Source: Clostridia bacterium
GTDB taxonomy: Bacteria; Bacillota; Clostridia; Oscillospirales; CAG-272
Direction: 5' to 3'
NCBI GenBank assembly: GCA_017456895.1
Contig: JAFTIN010000003.1
Span: forward strand, 1 to 64,000
Length of the DNA: 64,000 nucleotides
Below are positions 17,619-24,625 of the stretch, in pieces (position 1 is the first letter of the stretch; each line of letters opens with the position of its first letter). Position numbers and translations under genes: made by a program. A model generated the notes under the pieces. That model searched no databases. It saw only the letters and a list, made by a program, of their open reading frames with translations, and was not told the DNA's origin.

Positions 17619-17664
17619 CCTCAAGATCCCACGAGGAAAAATAATACCGCGAGGGATCCTGAGG
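17619..17664 (-). other. Strong RNA hairpin in the spoVFA leader
   Basis: The arms at 17664-17653 (CCTCAGGATCCC on minus) and 17630-17619 (GGGATCTTGAGG) form a 12-bp stem. One position is G-U on the minus-strand RNA but an A/C mismatch on the plus strand, favouring a minus-strand RNA. The inner loop can pair further. It lies at the predicted 5' end of the transcript. Confidence 0.6.
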
Positions 17665-17673
17665 TTACTTTAG

Positions 17674-17700
17674 TATTATATGAGAATAATTAAAACGTGT
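17674..17700 (-). promoter_or_regulatory. Candidate SigK-type promoter of spoVF
   Basis: CATATAATA (17682-17674) matches the SigK -10 CATANNNTA. An AC dinucleotide 16 nt upstream (17700-17699) fits its minimal -35. In Bacillus spoVF is SigK-dependent in the mother cell, so the match is expected; the motif is short and could also be read as a SigA -10. Confidence 0.45.
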
Positions 17701-17885
17701 TACTCCGAGGATGTGAGGTCGCACTTTTCTCTGCCGCCGAACATGGAAGTCATCTTATGGCAGACACATTTCGTAGTCCTTTTTGCGCACCTTACAACGT
17801 TGAAGGCGCCTATCATAGCGAGCGTGCCGATCATCGCCGCAGCGTAAGGATGCGATCTTTTATGCTCTGTTTTTCCAAAAAACAT
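17700..17885 (-). CDS. Small membrane protein of unknown function
   Basis: This predicted 61-residue protein begins MFFGKTEHKRSHPYAAAMIG. It has one hydrophobic stretch (about 15-30, AAAMIGTLAMIGAFNVV), followed by a basic, cysteine-containing tail (VRCAKRTTKCVCHKMTSMFGG). An AGGAG site eight nt before the ATG supports real translation. Nothing else is encoded opposite this stretch. It directly precedes the spoVF promoter, whose -35 abuts its stop codon, so a sporulation link is possible but unproven. I do not recognise a named family. Four cysteines, three within twelve residues, could bind metal. Confidence 0.6.
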   Translation of the reverse strand: MFFGKTEHKRSHPYAAAMIGTLAMIGAFNVVRCAKRTTKCVCHKMTSMFGGREKCDLTSSE

Positions 17886-17948
17886 TTCAACTCTCCTTTT
17901 TTCGTTGTTTTCTTAGTATTCCACGTCTTTTATTTTTTATTAATCCCG

Positions 17949-17977
17949 TTGACAAAACTGTCGGTTTGTTGTAAAAT
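17949..17977 (+). promoter_or_regulatory. SigA promoter of the Sel1-repeat gene
   Basis: A perfect TTGACA (17949-17954) and TAAAAT (17972-17977) are spaced by 17 bp, 33 nt before the start codon. Confidence 0.82.
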
Positions 17978-18009
17978 TAATATAAGAAAAAATAAATGGA
18001 GAGTGAATT

Positions 18010-19764
18010 ATGATTCATTGTAACAAGTGTGGCTACGTCGGCGCATATTACGGCCCGAAGTGTCCCTCTTGCAAAGAAGCTTTTAATCTCACACCCGAAG
18101 AGATAGAAGAAAAGATAATTGAAATCGAGAAGGCGGAGGAGTCAAAGCAATATGAACTCGCTGCCGAGGGACACCACGTCCTGGCCGACGCGGGAAGAAC
18201 CGAGTCCCAGAAAAAATACGCGGCTATGCTCGAGAAGGGCGACGGTGTCGCGCGCGACCTTGACGCCGCGATGGAATACTACTATATGGCTGCGGAGAAG
18301 AACGACGCTATGAGCGCCTACCGTTACTCACGTCTTGCGGAGAGGACGAGCGATAAGGCCGCCTTCTTCTGGCTCAACTATGCCGCCGCGCTCGGATGTG
18401 TGGAGTCCTACCCCGCCCTTGCTGAAAAGCTGGCGAGAAACGGCGAGGACGAGCTCGCAAACTACTACTACGCTCTCTCTGCCGCGTACGACGTTACCGA
18501 CTCTATCGTCACCTTGGCTAAGAGATACTACAACGGTATAGGCACCGAGCAGAATCTCCCCTACGCCAAGTGGTATATGGACAAGCTCATTCTCCCGCCG
18601 ATCCACGCCATCAAGATGGCATATAAGCTCCGCTCGGTAAAGGCGGAGGATCCGGGAGTACCAAGGCACCCCGACTTCGACAAAATGCTCCGCCGTCTGG
18701 CTATCAGAGCGCAGGACTACGGCTATATCAAGGCCTATCACAATCTGTGCAAAATGCTCAGCGACAGAGATGATATGCAGGCAAGAATGATCCTCGGTAT
18801 GCTCTATGCAGAGGGTACCGGATGCAACCGAGATATAGATACTGCGCTCGCCCTGCTCTCGAGCTCCGCCTCCCACGGTAACGCCGAGGCATACCGTCAT
18901 ATGGGAGACATCTTTGTCTCGGGTAAGCTCGTAAAGGCAGACGCAGATAAGGCTCTCGAGTGCTATAAAGCAGCCGCCGAGCTCGGTATGACCAACGCAT
19001 ACGAAACCATGGGTGACATATACCGACTCGGTGAGATCGTCCCCCGTGACGTGGCAAGAGCGATCGAGCTTTACGATATAGGCGCCAAGGAGGGACACTC
19101 CGGCGCAAGAGAAAAGTCCGAGACGCTCAAAGCCAAGCGAGAGGAGCTATACAACGTCGGACTCGCAATGAGAAGCTCAACCCCCGAGCAATCATTCCGT
19201 GCTCTCGCCATCTCCTCGAGTATGGGATATATCCCGGCATACAAGGAAATGGCCCGCTCCTTCCTCCACGGCTACGGCGTAAAGAAAAACCGCACTCAGG
19301 CCTACCTCTGGTTTGAGAAGGCTGTGAAGAGCGGTGACGACGAGGCTATCTATGAATACGGCCTTTGCTTCTCGAGGGGCATAGGCACCGCCTTTAACTT
19401 TGACAACGCCACGAGAGTACTCTCCGTAGCGGTAAGGCTCGGATCTGCCGAGGCAAAGGCCGAGATCGAGAGACTTATGGAAAACAAGCGCCGTCATATG
19501 CTCAAGAAGGTATACTCAAAGGCCATGACGCTTATCCACAAAAAGGACTTTAAAGAGGCCGAAAAGCTCCTTAGAATTTGCCTAAGACTCGGTCACGGCA
19601 AGGGAATATACACCCTCGGCTGTCTCAACGAGTTCGGACTCGGTATCCCAACAAACAGAGAGATCGCCTTCCGTCTTTATGAGACCGCGTTTGAATTGAA
19701 GTTTAGAGACCCCAGAGCAGTATACAAGCTTAGAATACTCAGAATGGCAAGAACTTATAGCTGA
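18010..19764 (+). CDS. Sel1-like repeat (TPR-type) protein with N-terminal zinc ribbon
   Basis: This is a 584-residue cytoplasmic protein with no signal peptide. Residues 4-21 hold two CxxC pairs ten residues apart (CNKC...CPSC), a zinc-ribbon signature. From about residue 45 there are tandem Sel1-type helical repeats of about 36 residues, visible as A..YY..A....A..G.....L..LY..G.G. For example AMEYYYMAAEKND, ALECYKAAAELGM and AYLWFEKAVKSGDDEA. Sel1 repeats are protein-interaction scaffolds; no catalytic domain is visible. It is a single-gene transcription unit with its own promoter and terminator. The partner is unknown. A ribosome site (GGAG) precedes the ATG. Confidence 0.85.
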   Translation: MIHCNKCGYVGAYYGPKCPSCKEAFNLTPEEIEEKIIEIEKAEESKQYELAAEGHHVLADAGRTESQKKYAAMLEKGDGVARDLDAAMEYYYMAAEKNDAMSAYRYSRLAERTSDKAAFFWLNYAAALGCVESYPALAEKLARNGEDELANYYYALSAAYDVTDSIVTLAKRYYNGIGTEQNLPYAKWYMDKLILPPIHAIKMAYKLRSVKAEDPGVPRHPDFDKMLRRLAIRAQDYGYIKAYHNLCKMLSDRDDMQARMILGMLYAEGTGCNRDIDTALALLSSSASHGNAEAYRHMGDIFVSGKLVKADADKALECYKAAAELGMTNAYETMGDIYRLGEIVPRDVARAIELYDIGAKEGHSGAREKSETLKAKREELYNVGLAMRSSTPEQSFRALAISSSMGYIPAYKEMARSFLHGYGVKKNRTQAYLWFEKAVKSGDDEAIYEYGLCFSRGIGTAFNFDNATRVLSVAVRLGSAEAKAEIERLMENKRRHMLKKVYSKAMTLIHKKDFKEAEKLLRICLRLGHGKGIYTLGCLNEFGLGIPTNREIAFRLYETAFELKFRDPRAVYKLRILRMARTYS

Positions 19765-19810
19765 TTTTGACAACCTAAGTTTTCATATTTTTGTATTTAA
19801 TAATAAAAAC

Positions 19811-19835
19811 AAGGCGAGGATTTTTTCCTCGCCTT
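19811..19835. terminator. Bidirectional terminator
   Basis: A 10-bp AAGGCGAGGA/TCCTCGCCTT stem lies between two convergent genes. T-rich sequence follows on both strands, so it can end both the Sel1 gene and the trigger-factor-like gene. Confidence 0.85.
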
Positions 19836-19852
19836 AATTTATTTATTCGTTT

Positions 19853-21496
19853 TTAGATCTTGTTTGCGTTAGCAATAAGCTTTTCTATAGCATAGTCATA
19901 GACAACGAGCTCGAACCAGTAATCATCGTCAAACTGTCCCTTTACGGTATTCTTTGCATCCTCGAGCTTAGTCTCGTAATCCTCGGAATCCTCGGTGATC
20001 TTGTAGTAGTCAAGGTATGTCTGAAGATGCTCGTCAAAGATCTCCTCGTAGATAGCGTCATACTCCTCATCTTCGGGAATAAGATTCTCCTCGCGGATGA
20101 TGTAGTAGAACGCGAGCTTCTGCTTTATAGCAGTTTCCGCGTTGTCACGTACCGCCTTCTTCCAGTCGCTGCCGCTCTCGAGACCGAGATAAGCAAGCGC
20201 GAAGTAATCAACGCTGCTGTAATAGCTGGAGTATCCGCTCACATAAAGAGAATTGATTTCTGCGATCTCGCTGTTATACTGCTCCTCGACCTCGCTCTCG
20301 GGGAGCTTCTTGTAATTTGCATTTGCAATTACGTGATCCCAAAGTGCAAGCTCAACAGCAGATCTGACCTTAGCGTCATATTCCTCCTTAAGATCTGCCA
20401 TAAGAGAATTCTTATACTTCTCTACGAGAGTCTCACCCTCGAAAGAAGCAAGATCCTCAGCCTTAAGCTTAAGAGTCTCGGTGATGAACTTATCATCGAG
20501 CTCGGGGGTCTCATAATCCTGAGCGGTCTTGATGTATACCTCAAAGTATGCGGTCTTGTTGCGGAGGCTCTCCTCGTTGTAGTCGTAGGGGAAATAAGTC
20601 TCAACGACAAGTCTTTCGCCCTCGCTGATCCTGTAGGCCTCAGAGATAGTCATATCGAAGTAAACGTCGGTGGGATTTACGTCATCGCTCTCTCTGGTGC
20701 TCTCAACTCTGAGCTTATTTTCACTGTCGGCATCTGTACCGAATTTTACTCCGATAGGCTTGCCGGCGTGCTTGTTGAAGTACTCTGCAAAGCCCTTGCC
20801 CCATTCCTCGTCAACCGCCTCGGGATCGGAGAGGTCGATGATAGCGGTCTGTGCCATTCTCGCAGTACCGTCCGCGTGGTAGGAGGAGTAGGTGAGCTTG
20901 ATAATGTCACCGGATGCGGTATTTCCGCTGGTGAGCTTGGTAAAGGTCGCGTAGTCCTTCTGATTTTTTCCTATAAGATTATACTCAAAGCCGGAGATAA
21001 AGCTGCCGGAGCCGATCTCGAGCGAGTAATAGGTAGAGTCTGTAAAGTTGCATCCGCCGTCAAAGTATTCCTTCTCGCCATCCTCACCGAGGGTGTAACC
21101 GCGGTAATAAATGTTGGCAACGTCGCCCACGGAAAGCGTAACGTTCGGACGGTTGATAGGCTTGTCGTCAGGTACTATCTTGTTCTTGCAGAGAACCTTG
21201 ATTATCGCGTTATTAAGATCCTTCTCGTTTACCTCGGGAACCTCGATCTTAACGTCGTAGCTCGAGTAGACGTCAGCGGATATCGTAACGTACTTCGAGA
21301 GATTCGTCTTCATATAGTCGATCGACTTATTCTTGTTAACGTTAAGCGCAATCGCAACTATAACGCTTGCTAAAATGCCTACGAGAGCTATGGAAGCGAA
21401 GACGATCAGAAAGATTCCGGTCGCGTCGAGCTTCTTTTTCTCCTCGCCATTCTTAGGCTGCTGTTTTGCAGGCTTTGTATTATTCTTATTTGACAT
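19853..21496 (-). CDS. Membrane-anchored trigger-factor/FKBP-like protein
   Basis: This 547-residue protein has a short Lys/Gln-rich cytoplasmic start, one membrane helix (about 30-54), and a long external part. An FKBP-type prolyl isomerase-like domain starts near 122 (GDVANIYYRGYT, then EIGSGSFISGFEYNLIGK), the same block found in the PPIase domain of trigger factor. A second related unit follows near 200 (GDIIKLTYSSYH, AIIDLSDPEAVD). The C-terminal 200 residues are helical and acidic, like trigger-factor arms. I infer an extracytoplasmic folding helper. The stop of rnhA is 18 nt upstream and the ATG has GGAG six nt upstream, so it is probably co-transcribed with rnhA and perhaps with the lipoprotein gene before it. 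Confidence 0.75.
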   Translation of the reverse strand: MSNKNNTKPAKQQPKNGEEKKKLDATGIFLIVFASIALVGILASVIVAIALNVNKNKSIDYMKTNLSKYVTISADVYSSYDVKIEVPEVNEKDLNNAIIKVLCKNKIVPDDKPINRPNVTLSVGDVANIYYRGYTLGEDGEKEYFDGGCNFTDSTYYSLEIGSGSFISGFEYNLIGKNQKDYATFTKLTSGNTASGDIIKLTYSSYHADGTARMAQTAIIDLSDPEAVDEEWGKGFAEYFNKHAGKPIGVKFGTDADSENKLRVESTRESDDVNPTDVYFDMTISEAYRISEGERLVVETYFPYDYNEESLRNKTAYFEVYIKTAQDYETPELDDKFITETLKLKAEDLASFEGETLVEKYKNSLMADLKEEYDAKVRSAVELALWDHVIANANYKKLPESEVEEQYNSEIAEINSLYVSGYSSYYSSVDYFALAYLGLESGSDWKKAVRDNAETAIKQKLAFYYIIREENLIPEDEEYDAIYEEIFDEHLQTYLDYYKITEDSEDYETKLEDAKNTVKGQFDDDYWFELVVYDYAIEKLIANANKI

Positions 21497-21514
21497 TGTT
21501 TTCTCCTGTATTTT

Positions 21515-21958
21515 TTAGAACGGACTGTTTTCTAAGGAATCTGCGTATGAGGTGGCGAGCTTATCACATCTTTCATTGTACGGATGACCGTTATGCCCCT
21601 TGATCCACACGAATGTGACGCGGTGTATCTCGGTGAGCTCATACAGTCTCTGCCAGAGGTCGGGATTTTTAAGTCCGCCCGATTTACTCCAGCCCTTATC
21701 ACGCCAGGCATATATCCACCCCTCGTTGTAGGCGTCGACAAGATACTTAGAGTCCGACTGCAGCGTGACACAGCACGGCTCCTTCAGAGCCTCGAGCCCC
21801 TTGATGGCGCCGAGCAGCTCCATTCTGTTATTCGTGGTTTCGATTTCTCCGCCGGACAGCTCCTTTTCATACTTGCCGTATACGAGGATCGCACCCCAGC
21901 CGCCGGGACCGGGATTCCCCCTGCAGGCGCCATCCGTGTAAAGACTTACTTGCTTCAT
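21515..21958 (-). CDS. rnhA: Ribonuclease HI
   Basis: This 147-residue enzyme cleaves RNA in RNA-DNA hybrids, for example at replication primers and R-loops. Catalytic acidic residues are visible: Asp9 in [14 protein letters not shown], Glu in [10 protein letters not shown], Asp in [11 protein letters not shown], and the C-terminal ERCDKLA. The mobile histidine lies in [13 protein letters not shown]. The length matches the bacterial type. It is separated by 18 nt from the downstream trigger-factor-like gene. A hairpin lies between it and the upstream lipoprotein gene, so its expression may depend on readthrough or on a weak promoter I cannot identify. Confidence 0.95.
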   Translation of the reverse strand: MKQVSLYTDGACRGNPGPGGWGAILVYGKYEKELSGGEIETTNNRMELLGAIKGLEALKEPCCVTLQSDSKYLVDAYNEGWIYAWRDKGWSKSGGLKNPDLWQRLYELTEIHRVTFVWIKGHNGHPYNERCDKLATSYADSLENSPF

Positions 21959-21977
21959 AGTCTTCCTTTTTATAATT

Positions 21978-22013
21978 AAAGGACTGTACCTTCATTAAAT
22001 AGGACAGTCCTTT
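21978..22013 (-). terminator. Hairpin between the FKBP-like lipoprotein gene and rnhA
   Basis: A perfect 10-bp stem (AAAGGACTGT/ACAGTCCTTT) lies 14 nt after the lipoprotein stop. The T-tract after it on minus is short (TTTAATTATAAAAAG), so it may be leaky and allow rnhA transcription. Confidence 0.6.
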
Positions 22014-22027
22014 AATTCGTCGGTTAA

Positions 22028-24364
22028 TTATTTATCCTCTGCCTCGGTGGTGTAGCTTACGTGCTTGTAAATTACGTCGAGAACGACATCCTCCATGGAC
22101 TCGTCAACCTCGAGAAGGTAATTCATAGCCTTGTCGAACTGACCTGCATGATAGCTGTCGTCTACGTTGTAGGTGAAGGAAAGACCGTACTGCTGATAAA
22201 GGAGAGCGGTGTTCTCAAGGTTCTTCTTGATTTCCTTCTTCTCATCCTTAGTGAGAGTAACGTCTGCGCCTTCCCACTTCTCTTCAACCGCATTAGCGAA
22301 TACGTAGATAATGATGATATCCTTTACGGTATCTTCAGCTTCCTTCTGGATGTTCGCCTTAACGTCATCCATATCGCCCTTGTTGTTGGTTACCTTATCG
22401 ATAAGGTAAAGGTCGAAGTCGCCGTTGTAATGAGCAAAGTTGGTCTCAGTGCTGGTAGAGGTCGTGCTTCCGGTTGCGGAATACTTGCCCTCGTAGAAGT
22501 CGTACTTATAAGTGTTCATGATCGCCTTGTAAGCATTCTTAACAGCCCTCTTGGGAAGGTTGCCCTCAAAGGTTACGTTCTTCTCAAGGTACTCGATAAC
22601 CTTAGCAGCGATCTTATTGTTGATATCAGACTTGTATGCAGCCTCGAGAGCATCGTACTGATAGGTCTCGTAGTTCTCAACAAGGCCTTCTGCAACGCCG
22701 GTCTCACCCTTCTTGCATGCGAGGATAGCGTCTATCTTTTCCTCTACTTCCTTCTCTGCGTTATCAGCAGCGGTCTTAGCGGTGAGATAATCCTTAGTAG
22801 CGTTCTGAAGCTTGGTCTTAAGAGATGCGGTCTCACTCTCGGAGGTACCTGCATCCTTAGCAAGGTTGGACTGAGCGGTGGTGAGAGCCTTAAGAGCGTC
22901 TGCAACTGCCTTCTCCTTGGTGGTGATAGTGCTGTTGAGAGTTACGAGCTCACCAACGAGAGCTGCAAGGGTCTTGTCACCGTTCTTATATTCATCATCG
23001 TTGAGAATGTCGAATACGTACTCGGTCTCGTGCTCGTGCTCCTCCTCGGTGTGGTCATGCTCCTTGGTCTGAGTAGCATTAACGGTGGAGTAGAACTCGC
23101 GGAGGATAAGCTCTGCGCTTACCTTTTCAACGTCAAGATAATATACGGGGAATACGTAGTATGTGAGCTCCTTCTCGTTGAGCTCGATCTTGTCGCCGTA
23201 GGTGTTGGTCTCGGTCTTCTTATTGGTCTTCTCCTCGTTGAGAGCCTCGGGATAAGGAGTGTACTTGATCTCGATAGCCTCGTTTATTTCGTTAACGATC
23301 CAGTTTACCTTAACGTTGGTGTACTTGATCTCAACGGTCTGGTCACCAACAGTACCCTTCTTCTCGGTAATGGAGGAGGTAGTAGAGCCTGCGGTCTTGC
23401 CAACGAGCTGACCGATGAAGGTCTTGTCATCAGCGGCAACCGTGTCGGAGCCCTCAGCGGGAACGTCAGCAACTGCCTTAAGAGCCTCGTAGGAAACGGT
23501 TGCCTTGTAGTTGCCCTCGCCGTCTACGTTAGAAGCGGAGAAGCCCTCGGGAAGCTTGTAGGTGCTTGTCTCCTCGTCGAACCAAGGAGTAGCGTCGAAG
23601 CTGTATGTGTAGGTAACGAAGATGGTGTCGCCGTCAGCTACGGTAGAGGAGCTGTTGTCCTTAACGATAGACTCGATCTTAACCTCGGAGTAGGTGCACT
23701 CGATCTCATTCTCGGTAACCTTGATTTCGTCAAGAGTAACGCCAACCTGCTTGCCGATAAGAGCAGCGTGGAGCTCGTTGTTCTCGCCGAGAACTACGTA
23801 GTCGTTATACTTCTTCTCAGTCTTGGTCTGATCGCCCTCGAGCCAGGTCTTAACGTAAGAAAGAGAGATAGCGTCACCCTTTCCTGCTACGGAAGCGGAA
23901 GAGGTGGAGTAAATGTGATCAGCGATGTCGCCTGCGGAGATAACGCCGTCGGAAATAGCCTTGTTAAGGTCTACGAGAGAGGTAACGCCTACCTGAAGGT
24001 TGGTCGCCTTGGTCTCGTCCATCTTTGCAGCGTAGAAGACGTTGCCATCCTCATCCATTGCAAAATAGCAGAAGTAGAGAGAGTCATACTTCTCTACGTT
24101 GCCGGCAAACTTCTTGTCGGTGGTATCGGTAACCTTAAGAATTGCTGCGGCAATAGCCTCCTCAACCTTTACAAGTCTGGTAGCCTCATCAGTACCGAAG
24201 TCGCCGTCCTCGATGGAGAGCGCCTGGAGAGCAGAATAGAACTTGTCAAAGTCAAGCGTTGCGTACTCGGACACATCATCCTTAGCATAGTTGTATGCAC
24301 AACCGGTAAGGGTGAGGAATGCCAGAGCAACAACAAGAATTAAACTGATAATTCTCTTTTTCAT
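22028..24364 (-). CDS. Lipoprotein with FKBP/trigger-factor-like repeats
   Basis: This 778-residue lipoprotein has a signal ending in the lipobox LTGC (Cys near 23). Two divergent FKBP-like units are suggested: GKGDAISLSYVKTW with LHAALIGKQVGV (about 170-240), and VDGDTIFVTYTYSF with FIGQLVGKTAGS (about 275-370). A His/Glu-rich linker lies near residue 440 (KEHDHTEEEHEHETEY), then a coiled coil (about 485-560) and a helical C-terminus. I choose the ATG at 24364, which has GAGGAA upstream; the frame is open 31 codons further without support. A consensus promoter precedes it. It is likely a surface-exposed foldase or substrate-holding protein. Catalysis is not certain, because key FKBP aromatic residues look poorly kept. 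Confidence 0.65.
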   Translation of the reverse strand: MKKRIISLILVVALAFLTLTGCAYNYAKDDVSEYATLDFDKFYSALQALSIEDGDFGTDEATRLVKVEEAIAAAILKVTDTTDKKFAGNVEKYDSLYFCYFAMDEDGNVFYAAKMDETKATNLQVGVTSLVDLNKAISDGVISAGDIADHIYSTSSASVAGKGDAISLSYVKTWLEGDQTKTEKKYNDYVVLGENNELHAALIGKQVGVTLDEIKVTENEIECTYSEVKIESIVKDNSSSTVADGDTIFVTYTYSFDATPWFDEETSTYKLPEGFSASNVDGEGNYKATVSYEALKAVADVPAEGSDTVAADDKTFIGQLVGKTAGSTTSSITEKKGTVGDQTVEIKYTNVKVNWIVNEINEAIEIKYTPYPEALNEEKTNKKTETNTYGDKIELNEKELTYYVFPVYYLDVEKVSAELILREFYSTVNATQTKEHDHTEEEHEHETEYVFDILNDDEYKNGDKTLAALVGELVTLNSTITTKEKAVADALKALTTAQSNLAKDAGTSESETASLKTKLQNATKDYLTAKTAADNAEKEVEEKIDAILACKKGETGVAEGLVENYETYQYDALEAAYKSDINNKIAAKVIEYLEKNVTFEGNLPKRAVKNAYKAIMNTYKYDFYEGKYSATGSTTSTSTETNFAHYNGDFDLYLIDKVTNNKGDMDDVKANIQKEAEDTVKDIIIIYVFANAVEEKWEGADVTLTKDEKKEIKKNLENTALLYQQYGLSFTYNVDDSYHAGQFDKAMNYLLEVDESMEDVVLDVIYKHVSYTTEAEDK

Positions 24365-24478
24365 TGTTTGTTTCCTCGTATATAATTTATTTTTTAGAAC
24401 ATTTTTAAGTACCGTTCCGGGGTACGTCCGCCCGTAAAAATCACCTGTTTTTCGCATGGTGACAATTCAAGCCATAAC

Positions 24479-24507
24479 ATTATATCATATTATTTTATAA
24501 AATGCAA
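24479..24507 (-). promoter_or_regulatory. SigA promoter of the FKBP-like lipoprotein gene
   Basis: TTGCAT (24507-24502) and TATAAT (24484-24479) are spaced by 17 bp, about 115 nt before the start. The 120 bases between here and the next gene are AT-rich and hold only a weak 5-bp hairpin with a T-run on the plus strand. Confidence 0.7.
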
Positions 24508-24625
24508 ACCTTTTTCCAAAAAATAATAATTTTTTTAAACTTTTTTACGCTATGACGGATTTAGTCCGTTTTTTTTCACTTTTTTATGCGATTTTCATAG
24601 CAAAGATCGGGTTTTGCACTAAAAA

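Noticed and set aside
17590-17665. T-box-like string on the plus strand (GGGACGGTACC... ATACCGCGAGGG)
   Set aside because: No Stem I, no terminator and no aminoacyl-tRNA or amino-acid gene follows on that strand. The pairing is better explained as the minus-strand spoVF leader hairpin.
22061-24343. A 760-codon open frame antisense to the FKBP-like lipoprotein gene, with similar long antisense frames at 42989-44407 and 61510-63156
   Set aside because: Same explanation: shadow frames of well-supported genes created by codon bias; no ribosome sites or known motifs.
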